Positions 51,285 through 60,951 of a DNA stretch of 64,000 nucleotides are shown in pieces. Within the stretch, counting starts at the first letter, position 1, and the number at the start of each line of letters is the position of its first letter. The stretch comes from Planomicrobium soli. GTDB taxonomy: Bacteria; Bacillota; Bacilli; Bacillales_A; Planococcaceae. The position numbers were made by a program, and so were the translations under genes. A model generated the notes under the pieces. It saw only the letters and a list, made by a program, of their open reading frames with translations, was not told where the DNA came from and ran no database searches. The stretch is taken from contig NZ_PYAT01000003.1 of the NCBI RefSeq assembly GCF_003014655.1, positions 62,001 to 126,000 on the forward strand. Direction: 5' to 3'.

Positions 51285-52665
51285 TTTGAGCCCCCCTATC
51301 CAATCTGATGTTCACGGTTGTTCCCTTGCCATACTCGCTTTGGAGTGAAATACAGCCGCCATGCAATTCCACGATTTCTTTTGCAATAGCCAGGCCCAAA
51401 CCGCTTCCACCAAGTTCTCTTGACCTGGATTTATCTACGCGATACAGTCGTTGAAAGACATACGGCAAATCTTCCTCCGGTATTCCTTCTCCTTCATCAC
51501 TGATGCTGATTTCAATCGTTTCTTCATGAAGCTTCCCTTCAAGGACCACTAATGCCCCTGTCTTTGAATACTTACGAGCGTTGTCCAATACGTTTAGCAA
51601 AACTTGCTGGAAACGTTCGCGATCAATTAAAGCGATTATATTCGGGTCAATCCTGGTAGACAAAGTAATATGCTTTTCCTCAAAAGCTGGCCGTACCAAG
51701 TTTGCAACGGTTTCAAATAGCTCGCCTATTAGTACATCTTCTTTTTTGATAGAAAATTGGTTGTGATCTAATTGAGCCAATTCAAATAGATGTTGAATCA
51801 ATGCTGTTAAATTTGCAGTCTCTTCCCGAATAATGCCGAGATATTCTCTTTTCTCCTCATCAGAAGCATCTTGGCGGCTGGCAATATCGGCATACCCTTT
51901 TATATAGGTTAAAGGAGTCCGCAATTCGTGTGAAATATTGGACAAAAATTCGTTTCTTGCATTTTTCAACTGATCTAAGTCATTGGACAAAGCCGTTATG
52001 GCTTTCGCTAATTCACCTAGTTCGTCTTGGCGCCCGATATGAAGTTTCACCTGATTGTTTCCTTTGCTAATTTGTTCGGTCGCTTCCTTCATCCGGATCA
52101 AAGGCAGCGTAATTAATCGCGATAACAGAAAAATCGTAATGATGGTCAGTGCGATTGCCACCAGACCGGCAACTAGAAATTGATTTCTTAAATGGCTGAC
52201 TCTTTGTTTGATCGGTCCGGTATCGGAAAACATAAAAACATGGCCCCGATGCTCTCCTTCAATGGTGATAAGGCTATCAGTTGCGATAAATTTTTTTGCA
52301 TTCCAGCTCTCTTCCGCGATTCTCCCTTTTTGTGAAGCTTCATGAAAATCGGTGTGCTGCAAAACTTCGTTCATTTCGGGTTCAATTGCATCCGAATGAG
52401 CTAGTAACTTGCCGGATCCGTCCGTAATGATGACTGTAAAACTAGAAGCCGATTCCATCATGGCTACATGATTCAAAGTTTCAGGTTCGAAACTGTCTTC
52501 CAATACGGCACTGTGTGTATTTCCTCTCGCAAGCAGATTTGCCATGACTTCATCAACTCGTTCATTGACGAACGTAATATATAAAGTTACAAATAAAACC
52601 GATTCAATAATAACGATGAACACAAAAAATAGAAGTCCAATTTTTAATGCTAACTTATTAAACAT
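51259..52665 (-). CDS. sensor histidine kinase
   Basis: 468 residues. Two transmembrane helices (about 8-30 and 165-188) enclose an extracytoplasmic sensor of about 135 residues, followed by HAMP, HisKA with the phospho-His in NISHELRTPLTYI, and HATPase (N-box LNVLDNARKYS, G1 DEGEGIP, G2 GSGLGLAIAKEIV). The stimulus is unknown; it sits next to two lipoprotein genes of the type found in metal or envelope-stress regions. GAGGTATGCC precedes the ATG. First gene of the operon with the response regulator. Confidence 0.93.
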   Translation of the reverse strand: MFNKLALKIGLLFFVFIVIIESVLFVTLYITFVNERVDEVMANLLARGNTHSAVLEDSFEPETLNHVAMMESASSFTVIITDGSGKLLAHSDAIEPEMNEVLQHTDFHEASQKGRIAEESWNAKKFIATDSLITIEGEHRGHVFMFSDTGPIKQRVSHLRNQFLVAGLVAIALTIITIFLLSRLITLPLIRMKEATEQISKGNNQVKLHIGRQDELGELAKAITALSNDLDQLKNARNEFLSNISHELRTPLTYIKGYADIASRQDASDEEKREYLGIIREETANLTALIQHLFELAQLDHNQFSIKKEDVLIGELFETVANLVRPAFEEKHITLSTRIDPNIIALIDRERFQQVLLNVLDNARKYSKTGALVVLEGKLHEETIEISISDEGEGIPEEDLPYVFQRLYRVDKSRSRELGGSGLGLAIAKEIVELHGGCISLQSEYGKGTTVNIRLDRGAQIAEGAISR

Positions 52666-52785
52666 GGCATACCTCTTTACGAATTTCAGGTGAAAGCATC
52701 GATAAGATACGAGTCAGCCTTTGCATTCATCAAATTTTTCAATTTCAACTACTTTTCATCTGTTTTCTGTTAACATCTTATATCG

Positions 52786-53697
52786 TTACTGCAAAGATTC
52801 CCATAGTTTTCCGTGGTCGGTTGAGACGTGGATTCTGCCTTTGAATGTATAAAGGGCGAGTTCTGACTCGTCAGCGGGATTTTGCGAAATAAAAGCGATC
52901 GCGTCTTCCTGCATTTCCGGAAGAACAAGCGGCTCTGTCTCCTTATTCTCAACAGTATACTTCATAAGTGCGGCAGTAGTGCCGTAGCTGCCGAAATAAA
53001 GATGGTCTTCTGTAAAAAACACAGCCGTGCCTCTTTCATCTGTAATCCGATCAAAACTATCACCTGCGTCGCTTGAGAAAAAGACACCTTCCGAAGTTGC
53101 TGCCGCTACATAATTAGAATCTAGCGGGTGAAGCGCAAATCCAGCTATCTCTCCGATCAGCCCTACAGCTTTTACAGGTTTCCAGGTATCTCCTTTATCG
53201 CTGCTCTTAAAAAAACCTGTTTCGAGCAAAGAGTTTTTTGCCGGATTAAACAAAAAGATGTCGTGGCTATAATAGCCTACTGCCATGGCATGAAAATCCG
53301 TCTCTCCTTCAAAAGCAATTTCTTCAATTGTCTCGCCTCCGTTAAAGCTTCGCTGAATTCCAAGGGGATTGGGAAGGGCTGAATGTGCCTCCGGATGCCC
53401 TGAAGTATAAAAGCCTTTATCTACAGCGTTAAATCCCATATAGTCATGGAAATTTCCCTTTGTTTCCAACCATTCACCTTCGCGATATATTTTTAATCCG
53501 TGATGTGAAGCGAAATACAAGCCGCCGTCATTTCCAGCATAACCCATGCCGTGGACATGGCTTAACTTTCCATCAAATGGCACTTCAAATGATTCTGTTG
53601 ATTCTGTTGCTTTCGTATTGTTTCTTTCATTGCTGTTGCATCCTGCCAGCAATAGACCGGCCAGCAGAATTCCTGCACTTTTTCTTCGTTTCTTCAT
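52786..53697 (-). CDS. lipoprotein, F510_1955-type beta-propeller
   Basis: 303 residues. Lipobox LLAGC with Cys20 marks a lipoprotein. The body has repeated photosystem-II-stability/sialidase-like Asp-box turns (SSDKGDTW, SSDAGDSF, STDHGKLW), as in the F510_1955-type glycosylhydrolase-like proteins; the conserved VHGMGY and HHGLKIY are present. No catalytic residues are clear, so hydrolase activity is only an annotation habit. A long GAGGTTTGAATC precedes the ATG. Adjacent to the two-component system and divergent from ydhK. Confidence 0.85.
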   Translation of the reverse strand: MKKRRKSAGILLAGLLLAGCNSNERNNTKATESTESFEVPFDGKLSHVHGMGYAGNDGGLYFASHHGLKIYREGEWLETKGNFHDYMGFNAVDKGFYTSGHPEAHSALPNPLGIQRSFNGGETIEEIAFEGETDFHAMAVGYYSHDIFLFNPAKNSLLETGFFKSSDKGDTWKPVKAVGLIGEIAGFALHPLDSNYVAAATSEGVFFSSDAGDSFDRITDERGTAVFFTEDHLYFGSYGTTAALMKYTVENKETEPLVLPEMQEDAIAFISQNPADESELALYTFKGRIHVSTDHGKLWESLQ

Positions 53698-53827
53698 GAT
53701 TCAAACCTCCACATGCTTTTCTCATAGACATACGATTCTTGACATTGTACCAGAAAAGTTTTGATTTTTTGTGCAGAATGTTTCCTGGTACCGCACATGG
53801 TTTGTATAAAAAAAGAGTCTTATGAGC

Positions 53828-53851
53828 TTTCCTGCACATAATATGCAGAAA
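53828..53851. promoter_or_regulatory. inverted repeat in the ydhK/F510_1955 divergent region
   Basis: Arms TTTCcTGCA and TGCAgAAA around an AT core, 46 bases before the ydhK start. A possible site for the neighbouring response regulator or another factor. Confidence 0.45.
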
Positions 53852-53896
53852 TATCGAGTAAAGTAGAGTTATATCAACTTAACAGGAGGGAATAAG

Positions 53897-54472
53897 ATGC
53901 CTAAAAGTAAGTGGAGCATGATGGTCCTGTCTCTTCTTGCAGCGCTGATGCTAGGAGCGTGCAGTACAGGCGGCGGGACAGAAGAAGGAAATCACGACAT
54001 GCAGGGTTCTGAAGAAAACCAATCAAGCCACGCGCATATGGACCACTCAGGTTCCGCAGAGGTACCGGATGGTTTGGAGGAAGCTAAAGATCCAGCATTT
54101 AAAGTCGAAGACACTGCAATACTCAACGCCGATCATATGGAAGGCATGGACGGCGCTGAAGCGACAATCGTCGGTGCTTATGACACTGTTGCCTATTCCG
54201 TTACCTACACGCCAACTACTGGGGGCGAACCAGTAAAAAACCACAAATGGATTATCCATGAAGAGCTGAAAGATCCGGGTAACAAGTTATTAGAAAAGGG
54301 CGATACAGCGACTCTTGCAGCGGATCATATGGAAGGCATGAACGGTGCCGAAGCCACAATCGATTCATCTGAAAAAACGACGGTTTATATGGTGGATTTC
54401 ACACCGACCAGCGGCGGCGAGAAAGTGACTAATCATAAATGGTTGACTGAAGATGAGCTGTCGCCTCAATAA
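53897..54472 (+). CDS. ydhK: YdhK/DUF1541 lipoprotein with tandem repeats
   Basis: 191 residues. Signal peptide with lipobox LGAC (Cys22). A His/Met-rich linker (HDMQ, HAHMDHSG) follows, then two copies of the DUF1541 domain, each with ADHMEGM...GAEATI...VTYTPTTGGE...VKNHKWI (about 75-130 and 138-190). Its His- and Met-rich make-up suggests metal (copper) binding; YdhK-type genes often lie in copper regions. AGGAGGGAATAAG precedes the ATG. Confidence 0.9.
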   Translation: MPKSKWSMMVLSLLAALMLGACSTGGGTEEGNHDMQGSEENQSSHAHMDHSGSAEVPDGLEEAKDPAFKVEDTAILNADHMEGMDGAEATIVGAYDTVAYSVTYTPTTGGEPVKNHKWIIHEELKDPGNKLLEKGDTATLAADHMEGMNGAEATIDSSEKTTVYMVDFTPTSGGEKVTNHKWLTEDELSPQ

Positions 54473-54495
54473 TCTTTGCGCTAACCCCCATTGCT

Positions 54496-54535
54496 GCAGA
54501 AGGCCAAAACGGAGAATCGTGTTTTGGTCTTCTGC
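54496..54535 (+). terminator. intrinsic terminator of ydhK
   Basis: GCAGAAG-CCAAAAC / GTTTTGG-CTTCTGC stem followed by a T-rich tail. Confidence 0.85.
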
Positions 54536-54685
54536 GTTTATTTTATATCGTCCAATATTTTTCTAAGCAGTATTAATATTATGGTTAAAAACTATTGATT
54601 GGCACTGAACACCTTTCTTGTTTTTTATACTTGAAAAATTAAAAAAGTATAGTAGAATTTACAAAGTAAACTCTATATATCTTGT

Positions 54686-54748
54686 CTGTATAACCTTTAG
54701 AATATGGCTTAAGGGTCTCTACCAGGAACCAAAAAATCCTGATTACAG
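54686..54748 (+). ncRNA. adenine riboswitch aptamer (pbuE type)
   Basis: Conserved purine-aptamer core: CUGUAUAACC, AAUAUGG, GGGUCUCUACCAGG, AACC and AUCCUGAUUACAG. The discriminating base in GAUUAC is U, the adenine-specific form (guanine switches have C). The layout with downstream pbuE matches Bacillus subtilis pbuE. Confidence 0.95.
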
Positions 54749-54785
54749 AAAACGACTTTTCGTTTTCTGTAATCAGGATTTTTTG
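54735..54785 (+). terminator. riboswitch terminator of pbuE
   Basis: 20-bp perfect stem (arms 54735-54754 and 54761-54780) followed by five T. Its 5' arm takes bases of the aptamer's 3' strand, so adenine binding prevents termination (ON switch). Confidence 0.93.
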
Positions 54786-54853
54786 TTTTTTTCTGAAAAA
54801 TACCTTCGATTCATTTTCAATGACTTTATCAAAGAAAGGAAGAACAATCCATT

Positions 54854-56032
54854 ATGAATTTAAAAGTTTATATCTTGGCCTTATCGACTGTGGCAGTCGG
54901 ATTAGTTGAATTGATCGTAGGGGGAATTTTGCCGACAATAGCCAAAGAATTCGATATCAGTTTAGGATCTGCCGGGCAACTGATAACAGTCTTCGCGCTG
55001 GTTTATGCCATTGCCGGACCGGTCTTGCTGGTATTGACCAGCAAAGTTGAGCGCAAGAAATTATACCTTGCTTCATTATTCATTTTTTTCCTAGGCAATA
55101 TTTTGACTTATTTCAGCCCGAACTTCGCTTTCATGATGGCAGCGAGAGTTTTGACCGCCATTAGTACAGCACTGATTGTCGTGCTTTCGTTGACTATTGC
55201 CGCTAAAATTGCGGCTCCGGCCTACCGGGCAAAAGCTTTGGGTCTAATCTATATGGGAGTCAGTTCCTCCCTTGTGCTGGGCGTTCCCCTTGGCATTTTG
55301 GTCTCTGACGCTTTCGGATGGAGGGTCATCTTTATCGGAATCGCTTTATTGTCCATAGGGTCTATGGTGCTGATTTCCCTATTTTTGGAACGCATCCCTG
55401 GAGAAAACTCAATTCCGCTTTCCCAGCAGGCAAAAGCAGTAGCGAGTGCAAAAATAGGCAGCGCCCACCTTGCGACAATGTTTATGCTAGCGGGGCATTA
55501 TACAATTTATGCATATTTTACGCCTTTTTTGGAAACCGAACTTCATCTTGATTCTTATTGGATCAGCATCTGCTATTTGATTTTCGGCATAGCTGCAGTA
55601 AGCGGCGGCGCATTCGGCGGCACACTTTCAGATGCCATCGGCGCTCCCAAAAGCATTATCATTGTCATAAGCGCCTTCGCTATTGTGCTTTTCCTGCTGC
55701 CATTCGCCACGTTTTCATTGGCTCTATTCTTACCGGTAATGGTTGTTTGGGCCGCATTGAGTTGGAGCTTAGCTCCGCCACAACAAAGTTATTTGATCCA
55801 GACCGATCCCGCTTCCTCTGATATCCAGCAAAGCTTGAACAACTCCGCTTTGCAGATCGGCATCTCATTAGGGTCCGCAATCGGCGGCATTGTATTAAAC
55901 CAAACCGGCGCTGTTTCAAGCACTGCATGGATTGGAAGCGTGATTGTTGTACTGGCTTTGCTGTGCGCTGTATTTTCCATAAGCAGGCCAGCCATAGCAA
56001 GAAGCATTACAGCTTTCCATAAATCGGCATAA
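54854..56032 (+). CDS. pbuE: purine base/nucleoside efflux MFS pump PbuE
   Basis: 392-residue, 12-helix MFS protein. It matches PbuE throughout: [19 protein letters not shown] at the start, [47 protein letters not shown] and [20 protein letters not shown]. It exports hypoxanthine, adenine and related purines; the adenine riboswitch turns it on when adenine is high. GGAAGAACAATCCATT precedes the ATG. Confidence 0.96.
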   Translation: MNLKVYILALSTVAVGLVELIVGGILPTIAKEFDISLGSAGQLITVFALVYAIAGPVLLVLTSKVERKKLYLASLFIFFLGNILTYFSPNFAFMMAARVLTAISTALIVVLSLTIAAKIAAPAYRAKALGLIYMGVSSSLVLGVPLGILVSDAFGWRVIFIGIALLSIGSMVLISLFLERIPGENSIPLSQQAKAVASAKIGSAHLATMFMLAGHYTIYAYFTPFLETELHLDSYWISICYLIFGIAAVSGGAFGGTLSDAIGAPKSIIIVISAFAIVLFLLPFATFSLALFLPVMVVWAALSWSLAPPQQSYLIQTDPASSDIQQSLNNSALQIGISLGSAIGGIVLNQTGAVSSTAWIGSVIVVLALLCAVFSISRPAIARSITAFHKSA

Positions 56033-56066
56033 TGAAGTTATCAGTTGCTGCGTACAAAATACAGGA

Positions 56067-56107
56067 AAAAAACCGTTAATTGCATTAAGAATTAGCGGTT
56101 TTTTTAT
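56067..56107 (+). terminator. intrinsic terminator of pbuE
   Basis: AAAAACCG-TAATT / AATTA-CGGTTTTT stem with a T run. Confidence 0.85.
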
Positions 56108-56223
56108 TAGCTTTAAGTGAATGCATTCTAGATCGAGAACCTAAGGAGAAAATAGGGTGGACTGTTAGCAGCAATAAATCAGTAAAACAAATGCATTTCT
56201 CAATTGCATCTTCAACAACTTGT

Positions 56224-56688
56224 TTAGATTTTCCGGTCTTTCTTTTCCGCTATTCTTTTGAGCGCTATTGCCCTATCAACAATAAAACGTCTCATATAAT
56301 TTTCCAAGAACAATTTATCTGCCAGTTTTCCAATAATGCCAAAAGGCGACGTGTAGTCGAAGCGGTCGATCATAACCGTTCCTGAACCCTTTTCTATAAA
56401 TTCATGCGTATGTGTAAAAGAACGGAAAGCTCCTTTTACCATTGTATCTGTAAACTTGAAAGGTTGTTCCATTTCGATTATTTTAGCCGTCAGCTTTTGT
56501 TTTACCCCAAGGTGTACAGCTTCCCATGTAACGCTATCCCCTTTTTCCATCAATCCCGTCATAACACCTCCAACAACTTGTTCTTTTGTCTTGGAAGTTG
56601 TTTCCGTATGAACATCTACATTTCTGGCTAAGTCAAAACAGATTTGTACAGGCGCCTCGATATATATCTTGTATGTAATAACAGGCAT
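56224..56688 (-). CDS. SRPBCC-domain protein
   Basis: 154 residues from ATG 56688 (AAAGGGGATAGAGCA upstream; a longer frame goes to 56769). Helix-grip (START/polyketide-cyclase-like) fold: initial YKIYIEAPVQICFDLARNVDVHTE, then WEAVHLGVKQKLTAKI and the long C-terminal helix ENYMRRFIVDRAIALKRIAEKK. Cytosolic; the small-molecule ligand is unknown. Related proteins bind lipids or act as accessory cyclases. Confidence 0.82.
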   Translation of the reverse strand: MPVITYKIYIEAPVQICFDLARNVDVHTETTSKTKEQVVGGVMTGLMEKGDSVTWEAVHLGVKQKLTAKIIEMEQPFKFTDTMVKGAFRSFTHTHEFIEKGSGTVMIDRFDYTSPFGIIGKLADKLFLENYMRRFIVDRAIALKRIAEKKDRKI

Positions 56689-56769
56689 TGCTCTATCCCC
56701 TTTACCATTCCTAGTAGTTTCAAAAAAGAGAAGGCAGCAGATATATCCCCTCTCCGGCAAAAGCTCCAT

Positions 56770-57465
56770 TCATTTTTCAGGCTCAAGAATAAGAACCATA
56801 TAAGCTACATCTGTATCAAAATTCCAATCAAAAAAAGATTCTAGAATTTTGCGTTTTAAAACCGTTTCGAGTTTCACCGACTCGAACTCCTTTCGCTCTA
56901 AGGGGCGTTTGGCAATTCTCAATTCTTCCTCAAAACCGTTTCTAATAAGCTCCTTCTCAATTCCCACTAAAATTTTTGAGCGTTTGATCAGTACTGTCCG
57001 GTTGCTCAGCCAAAAAACTTCTGTCTCTCCCGGTACTTTTTCCACATTATTGCTCGATTTTTCGATTCTATTAATAAGGGCTTCTTTGTTTATTCCTTCC
57101 GGCCATATGTGAGATTCTTCTTGTATAGGTTGATTCACTATCGCAATGATCATTCCTGTTTCGGTGTTTAAGTTCCAGTCTTCACGTATTTCTGCTATTT
57201 CCAATCCAGTAATTTTTTTCAATTCCTCCATAAGCTCTTCCCTGATATCATTCATGAGAAAATCTCTGGTTTTTAAAACGCGTTGCTGTTCGTTTTGCTT
57301 GATCAGAACTTTTTCCATAGGTGCTAAAAATCCGCGTAAGTGAACAGTAAGAAAAGCGGAGTTAAGCGAGACGTATACAGATGTCGGCCCTTTTCCAAAA
57401 TGCTCTCGCATAAGTGTAGAGATATATCCCCCTACTTCCGATTGCACCTGTTTCTCTGGATTCAT
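56770..57465 (-). CDS. DUF2294 domain protein (copy A)
   Basis: 231 residues. The first DUF2294-type half carries the GKGP signature (EHFGKGPTSVYVSL, about 23-36); a second, weaker half (about 125-231) repeats the fold, with a matching EDWNLNTETGM / FDWNFDTDVAYM motif. ATG 57465 follows AAGAAGG at seven bases. Cytosolic, unknown function. It lies just downstream of a paralogue, probably by tandem duplication, and the two are cotranscribed. Confidence 0.8.
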   Translation of the reverse strand: MNPEKQVQSEVGGYISTLMREHFGKGPTSVYVSLNSAFLTVHLRGFLAPMEKVLIKQNEQQRVLKTRDFLMNDIREELMEELKKITGLEIAEIREDWNLNTETGMIIAIVNQPIQEESHIWPEGINKEALINRIEKSSNNVEKVPGETEVFWLSNRTVLIKRSKILVGIEKELIRNGFEEELRIAKRPLERKEFESVKLETVLKRKILESFFDWNFDTDVAYMVLILEPEK

Positions 57466-57521
57466 CAAAAGACCTTCTTTCATTTAGTTTTTTTAAAAAG
57501 TTAAAAAATCCAGTTAGCGAA

Positions 57522-58211
57522 TTATTCTTCTAAAATGAAAACCATATAAGCTTTGTCTCCCTTAAAATCCCAATCAACAAATAATTCGTTAAGCTTTCTG
57601 TTCAACAATTCTTGAATATTCATAGTTTCCATCATCCGATGTTCCAAAGGGCGCTTTGCCAACCGCAACTCTTCTTCAGAGCCGTTCTTTATCAACTCTT
57701 TTTCAATTTCGACCATTATACCTTTCCGTTCGATCAAAATCATGTAGTTGTTGAGCCAATAGATCTCCATCTCATCGGGTACTTTTTCTGTTTTACGGCT
57801 GATGAGGCTGATCCTTTCTTGCAGTGCACGTTTTGTTTTATCATCTGGAAACCTGGCAAGCTCAATTCCATCTTTTTCAGCCATTAAAGCAATCATCATT
57901 CCGGTTCGGTTATCAAGATTCCAATCCGCATAAACTTCTTCTACCTCTCCATCGATGATTGATGCTAGTTCCTCTTTTACTTCATCCTTCCAATCATTCA
58001 TCAGTAAATCCCTTGTTTCCATGATCTGTTTTACTTCGTTGCGTTTAAGGAGGGCCGCCTCAGTAGGAAAACTGAAATCCTGTAAATGTATAACGATAAA
58101 AGGCTTTTTAATAATAACCTTTACCGATGAAAAGCTAGCATCATATTGCTGTTTTAAATTTCGAGATACAAAATGGGCGATTTCCGCCTCGTTATTTTTT
58201 TCAGATTCCAT
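57522..58211 (-). CDS. DUF2294-like protein (copy B)
   Basis: 229 residues, clearly homologous to the downstream copy over the full length (shared blocks MNDxxxExxEEL, DWNLD/NxxTGMMIAL, KVPxExEIYWLNN, EIEKELIKNGSEEELRLAKRPLE). The GKGP signature is replaced by KQQYDASFSSV, so copy B has diverged in the first domain. AAAGGGGACAAGTAT precedes the ATG. Two-gene unit with copy A (56-base gap). Confidence 0.78.
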   Translation of the reverse strand: MESEKNNEAEIAHFVSRNLKQQYDASFSSVKVIIKKPFIVIHLQDFSFPTEAALLKRNEVKQIMETRDLLMNDWKDEVKEELASIIDGEVEEVYADWNLDNRTGMMIALMAEKDGIELARFPDDKTKRALQERISLISRKTEKVPDEMEIYWLNNYMILIERKGIMVEIEKELIKNGSEEELRLAKRPLEHRMMETMNIQELLNRKLNELFVDWDFKGDKAYMVFILEE

Positions 58212-58559
58212 ATACTTGTCCCCTTTATCTTACAATATAATTATTGTTAGCCTATATACTTCTACTCGAGTCTTATAAACACATAGGTTATTTTGTCCTT
58301 ACGCCTATAACGCATGTTGTTCATTTCATACCCTAAATCTATGGATTCAATCCGGTGCATGCTTTTCTGCTCGAAGCTCAATGCTTGAAAGGAATTCGTT
58401 CATCTTTTTCCATCAAAGCCGCAGAAGGCTAAAAATCCCCTAAAGAAAAAGGAACGCTTTTTCTTTAGGGGTGCTAAAGTTCATCTCACATAAATAGTCT
58501 TCTCGATTGATAAGCTTCTGTCTTCTATGCGGTTGTGGCATTTTGAGCGAGACCACTAG
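58212..58559. other. intergenic stretch
   Basis: 348 bases between the DUF2294 and OsmC genes. Apart from the terminator at 58431-58471 I see nothing to support. Confidence 0.6.
58431..58471 (-). terminator. intrinsic terminator of the OsmC gene
   Basis: CCCCTAAAGAAAAAG / CTTTTTCTTTAGGGG stem (15 bp); ATTTTTAG follows on the minus strand. It lies about 90 bases after the OsmC stop. Confidence 0.8.
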
Positions 58560-58982
58560 TTAAAGACTTTTAACCGCTTCATCGTTCAACTTATAATTAT
58601 ATTGCACTTTGGCATTTATCGAATGGACTACTGTACAGTAAGTTTCACTTGATAACTTTATCGCCCGAATTACTTTTTCTTCCGGCAGATTGCCTTTAAT
58701 GTGATAAGTTATAGACATTTCAGTAAATCGCTTCGGATGTTCTGTTGCACGCATACCGTCAATTTCAATAAAGAATGCATCGATGGTCAAACGCATTTTT
58801 TCCAAAACATATACGATATCCATCCCGGTACAAACCGCTGCTGCGTGTAGAAGAACTTCCGGCGGCCGCGGCCCTTTATTTTCCCCTTTGCTTTCTGGAC
58901 CGGCATCCAATAAAAGCATATGTCCCGATTCTGTAAGCCCGCTAAAAGCCATTCCGCCATTCCAATTCAATGTCGCTTTCAT
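58560..58982 (-). CDS. OsmC/Ohr-family peroxiredoxin-like protein
   Basis: 140 residues. The two active cysteines of the family are present: Cys51 in AAAVCTGMDIV and Cys116 in ETYCTVVHSI; PRPPEVLLHA sits just before the first. These cytosolic dimers reduce organic hydroperoxides by thiols. It belongs to the YhfA-like branch rather than the classical Ohr. AAAAGGAGAATGATACG is a strong ribosome binding site. Monocistronic. Confidence 0.9.
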   Translation of the reverse strand: MKATLNWNGGMAFSGLTESGHMLLLDAGPESKGENKGPRPPEVLLHAAAVCTGMDIVYVLEKMRLTIDAFFIEIDGMRATEHPKRFTEMSITYHIKGNLPEEKVIRAIKLSSETYCTVVHSINAKVQYNYKLNDEAVKSL

Positions 58983-59110
58983 CGTATCATTCTCCTTTTA
59001 GTTGAAGTATATGAAATAGTTCCAATAAAGATATGGTAAGTATTCCGCAGCAACCTTCTGCTTTCCTGCATCCCATTTCAAATATTAAAAATCTTGTACT
59101 GTTTTAAACA

Positions 59111-59163
59111 AAAAGCCTATCCGTTTTGGTTGTGCATTGATAACGCACGCCCAAATCGGATAG
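59111..59163 (-). terminator. intrinsic terminator of the gat operon
   Basis: CTATCCG-TTTGG / CCAAA-CGGATAG long stem; five T on the minus strand. Confidence 0.85.
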
Positions 59164-59208
59164 ACACTCTACGGCTGTTTTACCACTTCTTCTTTTCCGC
59201 TTTCTTTT

Positions 59209-59493
59209 CTATCGCTTGATTTCAGCCAAAACTTTCTCATACATGCTTTCGATTCCGATTCCTGTTAACAAAGGCACCCCGTCAATCACTTTGTCTTTTA
59301 TGTTGTTTGGTACAAGTGTAGTTGACAGGATAACATCATAGTCATCAATCCTGCCGATTTCATCGCTTACTTTAGACTGATAGATTTTTACTTCCTGGCT
59401 CAGGTTGTTTTCCTTGAGCCATTCTTCCACTTTCCCTTTGACGACGGTTGAAGTCGCAATTCCTGTCCCACACATGATCAATAATTTTTTCAT
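59209..59493 (-). CDS. gatB: PTS galactitol-type IIB component
   Basis: 94-residue phosphocarrier; the phosphorylated Cys8 lies in the P-loop MCGTGIATSTVV. It passes phosphate from IIA to the incoming sugar alcohol. It overlaps gatC by 4 bases (ATGA) and is the last gene of gatA-gatC-gatB. No dehydrogenase or kinase gene follows, so the true substrate (galactitol or a relative) is not shown. Confidence 0.9.
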   Translation of the reverse strand: MKKLLIMCGTGIATSTVVKGKVEEWLKENNLSQEVKIYQSKVSDEIGRIDDYDVILSTTLVPNNIKDKVIDGVPLLTGIGIESMYEKVLAEIKR

Positions 59494-60857
59494 TTAGCTT
59501 CCTCTCCTTCTAATCGTTCTTCTTTTTGCAACTCTCGTCTCGGTCTGATCTTGTTTTGATAAATGAGCCCCATCAGTATGATCAATCCTAAAGCGATCAT
59601 TCCGTACCAGCTTAAAATTTTCGGAATCCAGACAAAGACGAAGGTTGTCCATACCGCCCCATCAATCAATGAAGAAATACTGGTATTGGCTCCCATTTCA
59701 AAATTTGCAGCTATGGCGGATTGAGTGAATAACGGAGCTATCCAGGTAGCTATATAAAGCCCTACTCCAATATAGATGGTCCCGCCGATTACCGTTCTGA
59801 CAATGTTCCCTCTGAATATCGGGACCATTAAGCAAATTAAAAAAGGGATGGACGCTAAATCAGCGAACGGCAGTACCGAGTTTCCTGGCAGCAATACTGC
59901 AAGGAAAATCGTAATCGGTACAAGCAGCAGCGCGGAAGACAAGACCGCCGGATGGCCGATAGCCAGTGCGCTGTCCATGCCGATATAAAGGTCTCTACCC
60001 GGGAAACGCTTCTTGACAAACGCGCCCGCCGCTTCCGAAACAGGAACTAAACCTTCCATAAGAAGAGCAACCATTCTCGGAAGCAGCACCATGACTGCAG
60101 CTGTTTGAATTGCCAGCTGCAAAATGCCGGGAACATCATAGCCGGCTAAGATGCCGATCAAAATTCCGATCATCACACCGATTATGGTCGAATCACCCAA
60201 AATACCGAGTCTTTTTTGAATAGATTCCGGGTCGGCTTCCAGCTTATTGAACCCGGGTATCCGGTCAAAAACCCAGTTCATCGGGATGGCTACAAATGCT
60301 GATGGTGCCGACGTACCATGTGGAAATGTGATGTTCTGGAATCCATAAAACTTCTCAATATACTTCGCCAGCACATCTGCCATCAAATAAAGCAAAAGCA
60401 GGTGAACGATAATGGTCAGTACGCCCAGCCAGAAATCAGCTGTCAAGGCGTATACCAGCGAACCTGTCAAAGCCACGTGCCAAAAATTCCATATATCAAC
60501 ATTCAACGTTTTTGTTAAACCGAACGTCAATAACAGTACGTTGACCCCGACCCCAAGCGGTATCGCCAAACTTCCTAGTGATGTACCATAGGCAATTGCA
60601 GCAGCTGCCGGCCAACCAACATCAATTGTATTCAAGCTAAAACCGAAATTTTCGACCATCGCTTGAGCCGCCGGCCCTAAACTTTCTACAAGCAACCCAA
60701 TCACCAAGTTAATCCCGACAAATCCGATACCGACGATCAATGCTGCACGCAGTGCCTTGCCCGGCTTTGTCCCAAGTATTAATGCAAAGATAAAAATTAA
60801 AATCGGCAACAAAACACTAGCGCCTAAATCAACGAACCATTGAAGAAATCCCATCAT
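59490..60857 (-). CDS. gatC: PTS galactitol-type IIC component
   Basis: 455-residue membrane permease of the EIIC-Gat family with about 11 hydrophobic segments. Family blocks: GFVGINLVIGLLVESLGPAAQAMVENFG, GWPAAAAIAYGTSLG and FKTLNVDIWNFWHVAL-like motifs. It transports the polyol while phosphorylating it with IIB. GGAGGGAATATG precedes the ATG. Translationally coupled to gatB. Confidence 0.92.
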   Translation of the reverse strand: MMGFLQWFVDLGASVLLPILIFIFALILGTKPGKALRAALIVGIGFVGINLVIGLLVESLGPAAQAMVENFGFSLNTIDVGWPAAAAIAYGTSLGSLAIPLGVGVNVLLLTFGLTKTLNVDIWNFWHVALTGSLVYALTADFWLGVLTIIVHLLLLYLMADVLAKYIEKFYGFQNITFPHGTSAPSAFVAIPMNWVFDRIPGFNKLEADPESIQKRLGILGDSTIIGVMIGILIGILAGYDVPGILQLAIQTAAVMVLLPRMVALLMEGLVPVSEAAGAFVKKRFPGRDLYIGMDSALAIGHPAVLSSALLLVPITIFLAVLLPGNSVLPFADLASIPFLICLMVPIFRGNIVRTVIGGTIYIGVGLYIATWIAPLFTQSAIAANFEMGANTSISSLIDGAVWTTFVFVWIPKILSWYGMIALGLIILMGLIYQNKIRPRRELQKEERLEGEEAK

Positions 60858-60951
60858 ATTCCCTCCTTAATTCTTAATTTATATCTTGCACAACGAAGCC
60901 AAAAAAATATGGCTTTGCTGTCTATCCTAAGTTTGTAACCGATGTCTTCTT

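Noticed and set aside
54618..54857. 79-residue ORF before pbuE
   Set aside because: It reads through the adenine riboswitch and its terminator.
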